Notes: generated from the sequence alone by a model not told the origin. A stretch of DNA of 64,000 nt from Helicobacter baculiformis (GCF_900197685.1 NZ_FZMF01000002.1:1-64000), one strand, 5' to 3'; counted from the first letter of the stretch, positions 26,451-36,330 are shown. Made by a program: numbers and translations.

Positions 26451-27314
26451 TTAGGGCACTGCTATTAGGGTTGCATAAAAAAGCATGTGCTCTAAATCCC
26501 CAAGTTGCAGTGAGGCTTTTTTGTAGGCATAATGGTTTTCAATATGTGCAATTTTACCCACATAAATACCTGCGCTAAAAATCCCATCCAAACCACTGGT
26601 CACCACAATATCACCTGTTTTAATGGGGGCGTAAGCAGGTAAAAAATCCACATAAGTTTTAAAGTTTTGATTAGAAATAAAACCATAATACACTTTTCCC
26701 CCACTCTTAACGGCTACACTGTAACTTGTGCGTGCATCTCCATGCAAGAGTCCCACAAAACGCCCCTCTTGCTGTAAAGCAATACCTATGGTGCGTCCAA
26801 AAGCTACCATGCCTAAAATCTTATCTTTAGGATAGGGTGTTTGGACATCTAGAAGCAATTCGTAAGGATTGTTAAGCTTGGCAAATCCATAAACCCGTGT
26901 GAGAGTAAAACGCGGTGGCTTATAGAGATAAGTATTAAATTGTTTATCTAGCGTGCACGTTGTGGGAACATGTCCAGCAAAAAGTTGTGCAATATCGGGA
27001 GCCTTAATACGGGGAGGCTGAGTAGATTGAAGCATAGACAGATCATGTGCTTCTAGAGCCAAGGCTTGGTTTCTTGCATGTAGATCGGCATAAGAAAACT
27101 GCAAACGCTGATAAGCCTCTATTTGGGCTTGATAGTGTGCAATTGTGTCGGCTTGTTGGAAGTGACGTTGATAAGCAGTTACCAAACCGACGCGAAACTC
27201 TGAAAAGCTTAGTTTGATTTTATCGCTGATAAAGCTACGCGAACCTCTAATGTCTAATACCCACAGCGCACACAAGAAGAGTATCAAAATCAGCACAGTG
27301 CGCTTATGGAGCAT
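26451..27314 (-). CDS. mreC: Rod shape-determining protein MreC
   Basis: 287 residues: a short cytoplasmic start, one membrane helix (VLILILFLCALWVLDI), a coiled segment rich in Gln, Ala and His (about 55-85), then the periplasmic beta-barrel domain with GDIVVTSGLDGIFSAGIYVGKI, the most conserved MreC stretch. It organises the cell-wall elongation complex with MreB, whose gene is 9 bases upstream. It converges with rpoBC; the 118-base gap between them shows no clear terminator. Confidence 0.92.
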   Translation of the reverse strand: MLHKRTVLILILFLCALWVLDIRGSRSFISDKIKLSFSEFRVGLVTAYQRHFQQADTIAHYQAQIEAYQRLQFSYADLHARNQALALEAHDLSMLQSTQPPRIKAPDIAQLFAGHVPTTCTLDKQFNTYLYKPPRFTLTRVYGFAKLNNPYELLLDVQTPYPKDKILGMVAFGRTIGIALQQEGRFVGLLHGDARTSYSVAVKSGGKVYYGFISNQNFKTYVDFLPAYAPIKTGDIVVTSGLDGIFSAGIYVGKIAHIENHYAYKKASLQLGDLEHMLFYATLIAVP

Positions 27315-27323
27315 GTAGCTTAG

Positions 27324-28361
27324 TTACAGATCCCCTAAACTACTTAGTAAATCTAAGTCTTCAATAGCACGGCTAGTACCCCTTGCCACTGCTAAAAGCG
27401 GTTCTTCACCCACAAAAACGGGCAACTTTACAATATTGCTCAGATACTTATCCAGTCCTCTAATGAGCGCCCCCCCACCGGTGAGCACCACACCATTTTC
27501 TACAATATCGCCGGCTAAATCGGGTTTGACTTCTTCTAAAACCGCCTTGAGCGCGTTGCTGATTTCACGAATCTGCTCCTTAATTGCCTCGCGCACATCT
27601 TCACTACTCAAAGTGATGGTGTTTAAAATCCCGCTTACCTGATCACGCCCACTGACCTCCATTGTCAAGGGAGGGTTAAGTTCGATAGCCGAGCCGATAG
27701 CAATTTTAACTTCTTCACCTGTGCGCTCCCCAATTTGCAAGTTATAGGTTTTGCGTACATAATCCACAATGCTCGCGTCTAATTTATTCCCCGCCACGCG
27801 GATACTCTTGCTCACCACCAGCCCGCCTAGACTGATCACCCCAATTTCTGTTGTGCCCCCGCCGATATCCACAATCAAGCTCCCCTGGGGGTCCTTCACG
27901 GGCAGGCCCGCCCCAATGGCAGCAGCCATGGGCTCTTCAATCAAGAAGACTTCGCGCGCGCCAGCACTCATGGCACTTTCTTTAACCGCCTTGCGCTCTA
28001 CACTGGTCAAGCCATAGGGCACACAAACCATGATGCGGGGGCGAATCAAAGCCTTTCGTTGGTGGGCTTTCTCAATGAAATAGCGAATCATTTTCTCGGT
28101 GATGTCAAAATCTGCGATCACACCATCTTTCATGGGGCGGATCGCCTGCACCCCAGCGGGGGTTTTGCCAATCATCTCCTTAGCCTCGCTCCCCACAGCG
28201 AGCACCTCCTCCATGCGATCGTATTTGTTCAACTTGACCGCTACAATGGAGGGTTCATTGATGATGATTCCCTGCCCTTTGACAGAGACCACAGTATTAG
28301 CTGTCCCCAAGTCGATGGCAACATCATGCGAAAAAACGCCGATCAGTTTGTCAAGTATCAT
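27324..28361 (-). CDS. mreB: Actin-like cell-shape protein MreB
   Basis: 345 residues. The actin-fold nucleotide motifs are clear: phosphate-1 AIDLGTANTVV, connect-1 with MVCVPYGLTSVERKAV, phosphate-2 IVDIGGGTTEIGVISLGG and adenosine GVVLTGGGALIRGL. It polymerises under the membrane and guides lateral wall synthesis. Order mreB-mreC with clpX 13 bases upstream matches Helicobacter. Confidence 0.97.
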   Translation of the reverse strand: MILDKLIGVFSHDVAIDLGTANTVVSVKGQGIIINEPSIVAVKLNKYDRMEEVLAVGSEAKEMIGKTPAGVQAIRPMKDGVIADFDITEKMIRYFIEKAHQRKALIRPRIMVCVPYGLTSVERKAVKESAMSAGAREVFLIEEPMAAAIGAGLPVKDPQGSLIVDIGGGTTEIGVISLGGLVVSKSIRVAGNKLDASIVDYVRKTYNLQIGERTGEEVKIAIGSAIELNPPLTMEVSGRDQVSGILNTITLSSEDVREAIKEQIREISNALKAVLEEVKPDLAGDIVENGVVLTGGGALIRGLDKYLSNIVKLPVFVGEEPLLAVARGTSRAIEDLDLLSSLGDL

Positions 28362-28374
28362 GGATTTCTTTCTA

Positions 28375-29727
28375 TTAAGATGGCATGGGTAAAGGTTTAT
28401 TTTTCTTGATATACAAGGGTTTTTCTTGTTGTAAGACGCATTCTTTAGTAATGATCACTTGGTAATCTTTGAGGCTGGGCAGATCGAACATCACATCCAT
28501 GCTAAAGCTTTCAATGATGGATCGCAATCCTCGCGCGCCCACCTTGCGTTTGATGGCTAGATTGGCGATTTCTTCAATCGCGTTGGGTTCAAAGATCAAT
28601 TCCACGCCATCCATTTTAAACAGCTGTTGGTATTGTTTGATGAGCGCGTTTTTGGGTTTGAGCAGAATGTCCACCATCGCCTCTTTAGAAATGGGTTTGA
28701 GCGTGGAGATGACAGGCAAACGCCCGATGAGTTCAGGGATCAAGCCATAACTAATGAGATCCTCGGGGCCCACCAAGTGTAGAATATCCTCTAATTGCTC
28801 TTTGGTTTTCTTCTCATTGCCAAAGCCTAGCACATTGCTATGGATTCGGCGTTTGATGATGTCAATAATGCCATCAAACGCGCCGCCACAAATGAAGAGA
28901 ATGTTGGTCGTATCAATTTGGACAAAGTTTTCATTGGGGTGTTTGCGTCCGCCCTTAGGGCTGACATTCACCACACTCCCCTCAATGATCTTTAAAAGGG
29001 CTTGTTGCACCCCCTCCCCGGACACATCGCGCGTGATGGAGCGGTTCTCTGAGAGGCGGGCGATTTTGTCGATCTCATCGATGAAGACGATCCCGCGCTG
29101 GGCGCGCTCCACATCGCCATCGCTAGCCTGCAGTAGGCGCGTCAAGATGTTTTCTACATCTTCACCCACATAGCCCGCTTCTGTCAAGCTAGTCGCATCG
29201 CTGATTGCAATAGGAATGTTCAAGAAACGCGCTAGAGTCTGCGCCATCAAGGTCTTGCCACTACCTGTAGGACCCACGAGCAAGATATTAGACTTGGAGA
29301 TTTCCACATCGTCTAAAGAGTTTTCAGCGCTAAAGTCGGTGTTTTTGGTGTGTTGCTTTTGTCTTTGCTTTTCTTGGTGGTTTAGGCGCTTGTAGTGGTT
29401 GTAGACAGCCACACTAAAGACCTTTTTAGCCTCTTCCTGTCCAATCACATAGTTATCCAAGTATGCTTTAAGTACGCTAGGTGAAGGCACCAAACCTGTA
29501 CTGACATTCTTGCTGGCCTTAGGAAGCATGTTTTCGATAACTTCTAATCTATGGTTATCTAGCGCGCCAGGGTGTAAATCGGTGTGAAGTTCCTTGTAGA
29601 GGTATTCAATACAATATTCACATACATGGGTGTCTTTTCCAGATTTTTTAGAAGAAAACACTAGACGACGCTGGTAACCTAGTGTGCTCTCGGGCTTATT
29701 GCAAAAACTACAATAACGGGTGTTCAT
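28375..29727 (-). CDS. clpX: ATP-dependent Clp protease ATPase subunit ClpX
   Basis: 450 residues. N-terminal zinc-binding domain with CSFC and CEYC pairs (residues 7-40), then the AAA+ module with Walker A GPTGSGKT (about 152), Walker [13 protein letters not shown] and sensor/arginine regions ([14 protein letters not shown]). It unfolds ssrA-type and other substrates for ClpP. The start overlaps the lpxA stop by 4 bases. The window thus contains both Clp unfoldases, clpA and clpX, but not clpP. Confidence 0.97.
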   Translation of the reverse strand: MNTRYCSFCNKPESTLGYQRRLVFSSKKSGKDTHVCEYCIEYLYKELHTDLHPGALDNHRLEVIENMLPKASKNVSTGLVPSPSVLKAYLDNYVIGQEEAKKVFSVAVYNHYKRLNHQEKQRQKQHTKNTDFSAENSLDDVEISKSNILLVGPTGSGKTLMAQTLARFLNIPIAISDATSLTEAGYVGEDVENILTRLLQASDGDVERAQRGIVFIDEIDKIARLSENRSITRDVSGEGVQQALLKIIEGSVVNVSPKGGRKHPNENFVQIDTTNILFICGGAFDGIIDIIKRRIHSNVLGFGNEKKTKEQLEDILHLVGPEDLISYGLIPELIGRLPVISTLKPISKEAMVDILLKPKNALIKQYQQLFKMDGVELIFEPNAIEEIANLAIKRKVGARGLRSIIESFSMDVMFDLPSLKDYQVIITKECVLQQEKPLYIKKNKPLPMPS

Positions 29728-30524
29728 GTGTCCTCCTGAGTCAAATGCGCGGACTTGAAAGCCACTCCACGCTCACTCTTTAAAATAAAACCACAAATCT
29801 CTTGGGCATGGGGATTATCCAAATATTCTTCAAGGAGTCGCGTCGCGTTGTCGCGTATGGAAGTGTCTTTGCAATCAAAGAGCTTTTTGTAAAGCGCACT
29901 GATAAAATCAATTTCATTTCCTTGTAAAAGCCTGCGCATGCGATGACGATTGATTCCCTTAATAAAGGCGCGATTGCCTTCTACAATGCAATAGGGGGGA
30001 ACATCCTTACCCAACGCGCTAGCCCCGGCCACCATGCAACCCCTAGCAATGCGCACAAATTGGTGGATAGCAGTAAGTCCGCCAATGTTGACATGATCGC
30101 CAATTTCAATATGCCCAGCCAAAGTAACCCCATTGGCTAAAATGCAATAATTTCCAATTTGGCAATCATGGGCGACATGCACATAAGCCATCAGGAGGTT
30201 ATCATTGCCAATCCGTGTGACACCCCCTCCACCTTGAGTACCCGGATTGATCATGCAATATTCGCGGATTAGGTTGCGCTCCCCAATCACAAGTTGTGTT
30301 TCTTCTCCATTATATTTTAAATCTTGAGGGATGGTGCCCAAAGTAGCATAAGGGAAAATGGTTGTGTCTTTCTTAATTGTAGTGCGCCCTAACACGCTAA
30401 CATTGTTATAAAGCTCTACTCCTTCCTCTAGAGTTACATCCGGACCTATCACGCAAAAATGCCCGATGCGCACACCCGGAGCGATGCAAGCCTTAGGATC
30501 AATAATAGCTGTGCTCGCGATCAT
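29724..30524 (-). CDS. lpxA: UDP-N-acetylglucosamine O-acyltransferase LpxA
   Basis: First step of lipid A synthesis. The protein is a left-handed beta helix built from hexapeptide repeats (pattern [LIV]-G-x4), visible from residue 10 to about 190, for example [11 protein letters not shown] and [19 protein letters not shown]. The latter contains the catalytic His region. C-terminal helices end with [17 protein letters not shown]. 266 residues. It overlaps fabZ and clpX by 4 bases on either side. Confidence 0.96.
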   Translation of the reverse strand: MIASTAIIDPKACIAPGVRIGHFCVIGPDVTLEEGVELYNNVSVLGRTTIKKDTTIFPYATLGTIPQDLKYNGEETQLVIGERNLIREYCMINPGTQGGGGVTRIGNDNLLMAYVHVAHDCQIGNYCILANGVTLAGHIEIGDHVNIGGLTAIHQFVRIARGCMVAGASALGKDVPPYCIVEGNRAFIKGINRHRMRRLLQGNEIDFISALYKKLFDCKDTSIRDNATRLLEEYLDNPHAQEICGFILKSERGVAFKSAHLTQEDT

Positions 30525-31018
30525 GCTTGCTCTCCTGCACCTCTCTTGCCACTCTCTTTATCCACAATCATAGCCTTAAGCTCTGCTTCTGCCATGACCT
30601 TGTCCCCCACCTTAGCCACGCCTCCCACTTGCCAAATCATGCCTTTATACTTGATCACCTCTAGATGGTAATGCATTTGATCGCCCGGGGTAACAGGATT
30701 TCTAAATTTCACACGATCGATGGTCATGAAGTACACCAGCTTAGTGCGCGCCACCTCCGGATCGACTCCAAACAAGCTTACAAAAGCCAAAAGTCCACCC
30801 GCTTGCGCCATGCCCTCTACGATGAGTACACCCGGGTAAATGGGCTTGCTGGGGAAATGCCCTGTAAAAACCTCTTCGTTATAGGTGATATTTTTATAAG
30901 CGTGCACCTGCCTATAAGTTTGCAAGCGCACTACCCGATCCACGAGCAAAAACGGGTAGCGATGGGGTAGAATTTGAGCGATGGCATGGATGTCCATGTC
31001 TAGCACACAATCTTGCAT
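30521..31018 (-). CDS. fabZ: 3-hydroxyacyl-[ACP] dehydratase FabZ
   Basis: Dehydrates 3-hydroxyacyl-ACP in fatty acid elongation. The hot-dog fold core is recognisable: LPHRYPFLLVDRV with the catalytic His in LPHRYP, GHFPSKPIYPGVLIVEGMAQAGG with the catalytic Glu, and VKFRNPVTPGDQM. 165 residues. An AAAGG ribosome site supports the ATG at 31018; an ATG 21 bases further in is a less likely start. First gene of the fabZ-lpxA-clpX-mreBC unit. Confidence 0.95.
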   Translation of the reverse strand: MQDCVLDMDIHAIAQILPHRYPFLLVDRVVRLQTYRQVHAYKNITYNEEVFTGHFPSKPIYPGVLIVEGMAQAGGLLAFVSLFGVDPEVARTKLVYFMTIDRVKFRNPVTPGDQMHYHLEVIKYKGMIWQVGGVAKVGDKVMAEAELKAMIVDKESGKRGAGEQA

Positions 31019-31084
31019 GTTAAGACCTTTGCGTGAAAACTTAGCTGAACTTTTAACTCTACCATGCCCAAGTTTAAAACTCCA

Positions 31085-31723
31085 TTAGCGACGCATTTTG
31101 GGGTATTTGAATTCCACGCGTCCCAAGCCTAAGATATGCCCCCTGATAGCATCGTGGAGATCGCCAATAAAGAAGGGGGTTTTTAAATCCACATGCGCCA
31201 CATCTAGGGCATAGACTTGGATCAAGTAATGGTGATCGCCATTGGGAGGCATGGGTCCAATATAGGTGCTATTAGACAAATTAGAAGCATGTTTTTCCTC
31301 TGGACTCAAAGAAGAGCGCCAATACCCTTCTGTGAGCGAGTTAACCCCTTGGGCAATATGCTTGTTTTCCACAGAAGCGTTTTCAGCCAGCTTGGTGCCC
31401 GTGATATTGCCCACCACCCAGTGAATAAAGGATTTGCCCACCACAAAGGCCGCATCGTCATCCACAATTTCTAGGGCATAACTCTTGGCCCCGGGCACTG
31501 CCTCCCAACTGATTTCAGGCGATCGTTTGGGCAGACCATGCTCTAAGAATTGCGCTTGCGCATTGCCTCCAAATTTGAGATCTAAAAATCCTTGATCATC
31601 GGTGTGCACAAAAACTTTAAAAAATTGCATCTGTTCTCCTTGCTGTTGTGTTGTTTGGCGTGGCTGGGAGCTTGCCACCCCCATCAAGACACAGGCTAGA
31701 AAAAGGGCTTTGAGTACACTCAA
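31085..31723 (-). CDS. PEBP family (YbhB/YbcL) Raf-kinase-inhibitor-like protein, exported
   Basis: 212 residues with a signal-like N-terminus (LKALFLACVLMGVASS). PEBP motifs follow: SWEAVPGAKSYALEIVDDDA, FIHWVVGNI and YIGPMPPNGDHHYLIQVYAL, which line the anion-binding pocket. The role of bacterial members is poorly known. The start overlaps the fqrB stop by 4 bases, so it ends the alaS-ccoS-fqrB unit. Confidence 0.85.
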   Translation of the reverse strand: MSVLKALFLACVLMGVASSQPRQTTQQQGEQMQFFKVFVHTDDQGFLDLKFGGNAQAQFLEHGLPKRSPEISWEAVPGAKSYALEIVDDDAAFVVGKSFIHWVVGNITGTKLAENASVENKHIAQGVNSLTEGYWRSSLSPEEKHASNLSNSTYIGPMPPNGDHHYLIQVYALDVAHVDLKTPFFIGDLHDAIRGHILGLGRVEFKYPKMRR

Positions 31724-32676
31724 GCCAATCGTCCTTTAAGTACCTGAGCCACTTCAAAGCCTGCGTTGAGCCCTATACCAATACTGGCTCCAGATTTATA
31801 GACAATATCGCCCACGATGTACAGATTGGCAATACTGCTCTCATGCTCGGGGCTCACAAGGGGTAAATTGCTCTCGCCCAGCGCCACTTTGCATTTTTTG
31901 AGAAACTCTAGAGGAGTCGATCCCCCAATAGCAAACAAGACGCGATCGTAGAATCCATGCGATCCATCCTTGAAATGCACCTGTACCTTCCCCTCAACCC
32001 CACTTAAACCCTCAATATCCACGCCCAATTTTTGACTCAAATTCTTGCTAAAGGCTTCTTCTAGGTTTTTTAAATTATCCTCATTCACACGACTAAAGGT
32101 GCTTTGGCGGTAGTTAAGAGTGGTGTTATTGTTATTGGCTAGCGCGATAGCGTACTCCACGGCTGAATTCCCTCCGCCCACCACCAAGACCTCTTCTTTT
32201 TCCTTACAATCGTTGATGGTGTAAACCACCTGACGCATCACCTCTACAGGGATGGGATAAGAGGGGCGGTTGGGTTGCCCCATTTTGCCAATGGCGATCA
32301 CCACGCTTTTAGCCTTAAACACCTGATTGGATCCGCTCACCACTTCAAAATAATCATCTTTTCTAACCACATTCTCAATACTGGTTTTATAAGCCACCTC
32401 AATGCCATGCTCTTGCAGGGCTTTTTCCATGACCTCTAGCGCGCCCTCTTTGTCGGTGTCGCTAAAAGGGATATGCCCCTTGATGTCCACAACCTGTTTG
32501 CGATAATCTTTATCTACGCGCTTATGCGCCTTGTAATATTTGCGCAACATGCCACAACATTGTGCTTCTTTTTCGCATAAGAGCACTTTATTAATCCCAT
32601 TGAGCTTACACTCCACGGCGGTGGCGATCCCACTAGGTCCTGCACCCACTATCACTACATCGTAAATCTCACCCAT
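31720..32676 (-). CDS. fqrB: FAD/NADPH oxidoreductase, FqrB-like flavodoxin:quinone reductase
   Basis: 318 residues of the thioredoxin-reductase-like fold: FAD-binding VVIVGAGPSGIATAVE at the start, NADPH-binding VLVVGGGNSAVEYAIAL (about 162), and a C-terminal NLYIVGDIV segment. The redox-active CxxC of true thioredoxin reductases is missing; the only nearby cysteines are a vicinal pair in AQCCGML (residues 39-40). The closest match I recall is the H. pylori FqrB protein, which couples NADPH with flavodoxin and pyruvate oxidation. Function is inferred by similarity from memory. Confidence 0.78.
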   Translation of the reverse strand: MGEIYDVVIVGAGPSGIATAVECKLNGINKVLLCEKEAQCCGMLRKYYKAHKRVDKDYRKQVVDIKGHIPFSDTDKEGALEVMEKALQEHGIEVAYKTSIENVVRKDDYFEVVSGSNQVFKAKSVVIAIGKMGQPNRPSYPIPVEVMRQVVYTINDCKEKEEVLVVGGGNSAVEYAIALANNNNTTLNYRQSTFSRVNEDNLKNLEEAFSKNLSQKLGVDIEGLSGVEGKVQVHFKDGSHGFYDRVLFAIGGSTPLEFLKKCKVALGESNLPLVSPEHESSIANLYIVGDIVYKSGASIGIGLNAGFEVAQVLKGRLA

Positions 32677-32677
32677 G

Positions 32678-32875
32678 CTATCCTTTCTTTTTAGACTTGA
32701 GTTCTTCTTGTTTGGCGGTGTGCAGATCGCTAGGGCTATCGTAGAGCAAAACCTCTAACATCTTTTTCTCATCGTTAAATTGTTTGCCTTTAAGTCCCCA
32801 TAAAAAGATCAACAAGCCCACTAAGCCTAACACTAGCGAAACAAAGAGCATCAGAAAGAGCGTGTTGGTGTGCAT
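32678..32875 (-). CDS. ccoS: CcoS-like cbb3 oxidase maturation protein
   Basis: A 65-residue membrane protein with one helix (LFLMLFVSLVLGLVGLLIFLWGL) followed by KGKQFNDEKKMLEVLLYDS, which fits the CcoS pattern of a single span then an xQFDD-like motif. CcoS helps insert redox cofactors into the cbb3 cytochrome oxidase, the only terminal oxidase of helicobacters. The other cco genes are not here. It touches alaS and fqrB with almost no spacing. Call based on motif and length only. Confidence 0.68.
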   Translation of the reverse strand: MHTNTLFLMLFVSLVLGLVGLLIFLWGLKGKQFNDEKKMLEVLLYDSPSDLHTAKQEELKSKKKG

Positions 32876-35493
32876 TAGCCGGCCATAAACTCTAAAGTGC
32901 TTTGCTTGAGCGCTTCAACAAGGTTTTGAATCTCTTCGGGAGCAAGCATAGCCTGAGATTTACACACCAGTAGAGAAACAAAATCGCGCTTCCCTCCGCC
33001 CTTATTCTCATAGCCCAGCCCCTCAAGGCGATGTTTCAAATGCGCTAGCAAGGCTAGCATGTCCTCACTCCCCACCGACTTAAGCGACAACTCTAAGCCG
33101 TGTTTTTGGGGATTGGGGCAGAGAAACAGCGCGACCAAGTTTTTTTGTTGTTTTTTATGCGCGTCCACGAGTGCGAAAAACTCCTTGAGATGTTCTTTTT
33201 GGGCGTGCAAAAGGGCAAGTTGCTTATCTTGAATGGGATACCACTGCACAAGGTGGGTGCAATCCTGCTTGGAGGTGGGGCGTTGGGCTCTAGTGTCTAA
33301 GCCCTTGAGAATGTCATGGGTCTTTAATTTTTGGCGCGCTTGTCTGAGTGTGGCGCGCTCTTGGGCGATGAATTGGTAATACGCTTTTCCACACACCGCC
33401 TCAATGCGCCTCACCCCCGCGCTCACGCTCGAACTCTTGGTAATGGCAAAGCCTCCGATGTGCGCGCTATCGCTCACATGCACCCCTCCGCACGCCTCCA
33501 GGCTATCAGCAATGCGCACCACGCGCACCTCTTCTAAATACTTGTCTTCAAACAACATCACCGCCCCGCTCTGCTTGGCAGCCTCTGCCCCCATGTGCTC
33601 AATATCAGTGCTAGCCCCCATGCTAATTTGGGTGTTCACAAAAGCCTCAATCGCGTCTATTTCTGCATCGCTTAAGGCGCGGTAAAAACTAAAGTCAAAG
33701 CGTAGGCGCGTGGTTTCTATATGGCTTCCCTTTTGTTGGATTTGGGCGTTTTTACCCTCAGCATGTGCAGCTTTGCCCAAAACTTCCCTAAGAGCTAGGT
33801 GTAATAAATGGGTTGCGCTGTGGTGTTTGGCGATCTCAGCGCGCTCGATCACTTGGGCTATTACGCCATCCCCTACGCGCACTTCTCTTTTAAACTCCAC
33901 AAGGCTGATATTGATCGCTCCCGCCTTTTGGGTGTCTAGCACATGGGCGATGGAATTGTGTGCCAAGTCTAACAACACGCCCTTATCCCCGATGGGTCCC
34001 CCGCCTTGAGGATAAAAAGGGGTTTTATCCAAGACGACATAGGCTTTTGTATTTTGCGCGACACTTTGCACAGAAACCAGCGCACCCTGTTCATCGGGCG
34101 CATACAACGCGCGGATGCTCGCTTTCAAGTTCTCATGGTGGTAACCTTCAAAAGTATTTGGCTCTAATTTGCTCAAATCCAAAGTTTTTAGGTTATCTTT
34201 GGCTCCGCTCTGTTTAAATTGCGAACGCGCTCTTTGCTCCTGCATGCACGCCTCATAGCCGGCTAGATCAACTTCAATCCCCTTATCTCTGAGCATGTCC
34301 ATGGTCAAATCTAAGGGGAAGCCATAGGTGTCATAAAGCTTGAACGCCACCGCGCCGCTGAAAATCTCATTGCTCTGCGCTAAGGCGCTCTCAAAAAGGT
34401 GCATGCCCTTCTCTAGGGTGTCCAAAAACAACTCTTCTTCTGCTCTGCATTCGGCTTGCAAACTCTGCTGGTGTTCTTGTAAAATGGGGTAATCGTGCAT
34501 GGAGGCGCACACACTCCCTAGAATTTTATAGAAAAAGGGTTGGCTAAGTTCGTGTCCCTTGGCATGCTCGAGCAGGTAGCCATGTCTTAGTGCGCGGCGC
34601 AAAATCCGCCTGAGCACATAGCCCCGCCCTGTGTTGTCAAAATACACCCCCATAGCTAGCAAAAACGCCACGCTCCTAGCATGATCGGCGAGCACTCTAA
34701 AGGATTCTCTATGCGCGCTATAGGGCAGGTCAAAAACCTCTTCAATGCACGCCATCAAGGGCTTGAACAAAGAAGAATCAAAATTGTTTTGCACCCCTTC
34801 TAACAGGGCTTGCACCCTCTCTAGCCCCATGCCCGTATCAATACAGGGCTGGCTTAAAGGGGTGAGCACCCCTTCTTTAGAGCGATCGTATTGCATGAAC
34901 ACCAAATTCCAAATCTCTAAAAAGCGATCCCCCTCGCCCCCAAAATAATCCTGATCAGAATGGAAAGCCTGCGCGCCTTGATCGATGTAGATCTCACTGC
35001 AATACCCACAAGGTCCCGTATCTGCCATCTGCCAAAAATTATCCTTATCGCCCATTGTCTTGATATGGCTCTTGGGTACAAATTTTTGCCATAGTTGGTA
35101 GGCTTGCGCGTCCTTTTCATGCACGCTAATATAAATGTCTTTATTTTGAAAGCCTAGAGTTTTATGCACAAAACTATAGGCATAGGCAATCGCCTCCTCT
35201 TTGAAATAGTCAAAGAAAGAGAAATTTCCCAACATCTCAAAAAGGGTATGATGGCGGTTGGTGTAGCCCACATTCTCTAAATCATTGTGTTTGCCCCCTG
35301 CGCGCATACACAGCTGGGCGCTTGTGGCGCGGGGCGCAAAGGGCGCGACCTTGCCTAAAAAAATGTCTTTGAATTGCACCATGCCCGCATTGGTGAAGAG
35401 CAAGCTGGAATCATCGGGCACAAGGCTAGAACTGGGTACGCGCACATGGTTTAGGTGTTCAAAATGTTGCAAAAAAGCATTCTTAATGTCCAT
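32875..35493 (-). CDS. alaS: Alanyl-tRNA synthetase
   Basis: 872 residues, a full-length class II synthetase. Aminoacylation domain: MDIKNAFLQHFEHLNHV, TNAGMVQFKDIFLG, GNFSFFDYFKEEAI and GRGYVLRRILRRALRHG. Editing domain: HHSATHLLHLALREVLG (HxxxH) and CGGVHVSD. C-terminal DHHA-like region to the end. The frame is open 20 codons further, but the ATG at 35493 has GGAGA upstream and the family start. Confidence 0.97.
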   Translation of the reverse strand: MDIKNAFLQHFEHLNHVRVPSSSLVPDDSSLLFTNAGMVQFKDIFLGKVAPFAPRATSAQLCMRAGGKHNDLENVGYTNRHHTLFEMLGNFSFFDYFKEEAIAYAYSFVHKTLGFQNKDIYISVHEKDAQAYQLWQKFVPKSHIKTMGDKDNFWQMADTGPCGYCSEIYIDQGAQAFHSDQDYFGGEGDRFLEIWNLVFMQYDRSKEGVLTPLSQPCIDTGMGLERVQALLEGVQNNFDSSLFKPLMACIEEVFDLPYSAHRESFRVLADHARSVAFLLAMGVYFDNTGRGYVLRRILRRALRHGYLLEHAKGHELSQPFFYKILGSVCASMHDYPILQEHQQSLQAECRAEEELFLDTLEKGMHLFESALAQSNEIFSGAVAFKLYDTYGFPLDLTMDMLRDKGIEVDLAGYEACMQEQRARSQFKQSGAKDNLKTLDLSKLEPNTFEGYHHENLKASIRALYAPDEQGALVSVQSVAQNTKAYVVLDKTPFYPQGGGPIGDKGVLLDLAHNSIAHVLDTQKAGAINISLVEFKREVRVGDGVIAQVIERAEIAKHHSATHLLHLALREVLGKAAHAEGKNAQIQQKGSHIETTRLRFDFSFYRALSDAEIDAIEAFVNTQISMGASTDIEHMGAEAAKQSGAVMLFEDKYLEEVRVVRIADSLEACGGVHVSDSAHIGGFAITKSSSVSAGVRRIEAVCGKAYYQFIAQERATLRQARQKLKTHDILKGLDTRAQRPTSKQDCTHLVQWYPIQDKQLALLHAQKEHLKEFFALVDAHKKQQKNLVALFLCPNPQKHGLELSLKSVGSEDMLALLAHLKHRLEGLGYENKGGGKRDFVSLLVCKSQAMLAPEEIQNLVEALKQSTLEFMAG

Positions 35494-35518
35494 AGTTTCT
35501 CCACGATCGTATGGGCGC

Positions 35519-35527
35519 ATTATAGCA
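35519..35527 (-). promoter_or_regulatory. Extended -10 promoter of alaS
   Basis: On the minus strand TGC-TATAAT, about 25 bases before the alaS ATG. No clear -35. Confidence 0.6.
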
Positions 35528-35585
35528 TGTTTGGGTCCGGTGTGGTTAAGCATTGGTTGTTTTTAATAGACTAGTATTAGGGCGT

Positions 35586-35602
35586 CTAGAGTTAGACTCT
35601 AG
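35586..35602. promoter_or_regulatory. Operator-like palindrome upstream of a small gene
   Basis: CTAGAGT (35586-35592), three bases, then ACTCTAG (35596-35602): a perfect 7-base inverted repeat placed 8 bases before the AGGAG ribosome site of the gene at 35621. It could be an operator or a short RNA hairpin. No T-run follows, so it is not a terminator. Confidence 0.5.
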
Positions 35603-35620
35603 TCTGTCAAAGGAGATTGT

Positions 35621-35956
35621 ATGGATTTGTTAGTTCAAAATATTAAACAAGATGATCTAAGATTCTTCCAAGAGTTGGCTGATAAATTAGGCGTTTCTTT
35701 AGAAGTGTTGCCCGCGCATACCCCATGCGATCATTTGGAAGTTTTCGTTAACACGCCTGCAGATGGCGACACCACAGCCTTAGAGCATACCGCCCAAGAA
35801 CCTGATGGTTACAGGGAATCGTCTAGGGTGTGCAATTCCTATTATAACCCGCTCAACACGCACCAAAGGGACCATAGAACGCATACGGAGTGCGAGCAGG
35901 AACGCACACACCGCTACAAAGAGAATCGCAACAGCACTTCAGAGCCATTTCTCTAG
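35621..35956 (+). CDS. Hypothetical small protein with hydrophilic tail
   Basis: 111 residues, not recognised. The first 33 (MDLLVQNIKQDDLRFFQEL and on to LEVL) look like a short helical module of the kind seen at the start of antitoxins. The rest is very polar, rich in His, Thr, Arg and Glu and low in hydrophobics, so it may be unfolded or a frameshifted tail. A good AGGAG stands 5 bases before the ATG and a palindrome lies above it. The last 18 bases overlap the convergent gene. Whether it is an antitoxin cannot be shown; no toxin partner follows in the same direction. Confidence 0.5.
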   Translation: MDLLVQNIKQDDLRFFQELADKLGVSLEVLPAHTPCDHLEVFVNTPADGDTTALEHTAQEPDGYRESSRVCNSYYNPLNTHQRDHRTHTECEQERTHRYKENRNSTSEPFL

Positions 35957-36262
35957 GACGCGTATCGCTTCTAAATGTTTCTCATCATTGCCCTCGTACA
36001 CCTGGTAGTGTTTGATAGCTTCTGTGTAGAGGGCTTTGGCTTTAAGAGTGTCTTGGGACACGCCTAGGCCTTCTTCATAAGCTTTGCCTAAGGCGTAGAA
36101 TTCGTAGCCGAAATCTGCTTCGCCTAACGCGATGCGTTTGAAATGCTCAAAGGCGTTGAGGTAGGCACGCACCTGGTGTGGCGTAAGTTGAGCGCTTTGG
36201 TTATAGCGGTTGAAAAGGGCGAGTAGTGCGTCATCACTGAGGTTAGCTGGCTTGTTGTCCAC
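35939..36262 (-). CDS. Sel1-like repeat small protein
   Basis: 107 residues beginning at GTG (36262), with a GAAGGA site upstream. Residues 55-90 fit one Sel1-type repeat (YALGKAYEEGLGVSQDTLKAKALYTEAI). No signal peptide and no Cys, so it is probably cytoplasmic, unlike the exported repeat protein at 10.2 kb. It is convergent and slightly overlapping with the preceding gene and lies 68 bases downstream of rpoN. Function unknown. Confidence 0.62.
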   Translation of the reverse strand: MDNKPANLSDDALLALFNRYNQSAQLTPHQVRAYLNAFEHFKRIALGEADFGYEFYALGKAYEEGLGVSQDTLKAKALYTEAIKHYQVYEGNDEKHLEAIRVLEKWL

Positions 36263-36330
36263 GGATATCCTTCAAATAAGGTTGTTCGACTTCTAACGCG
36301 GCTAAAAAGGCTATTCTAGCACGCCTAGGC

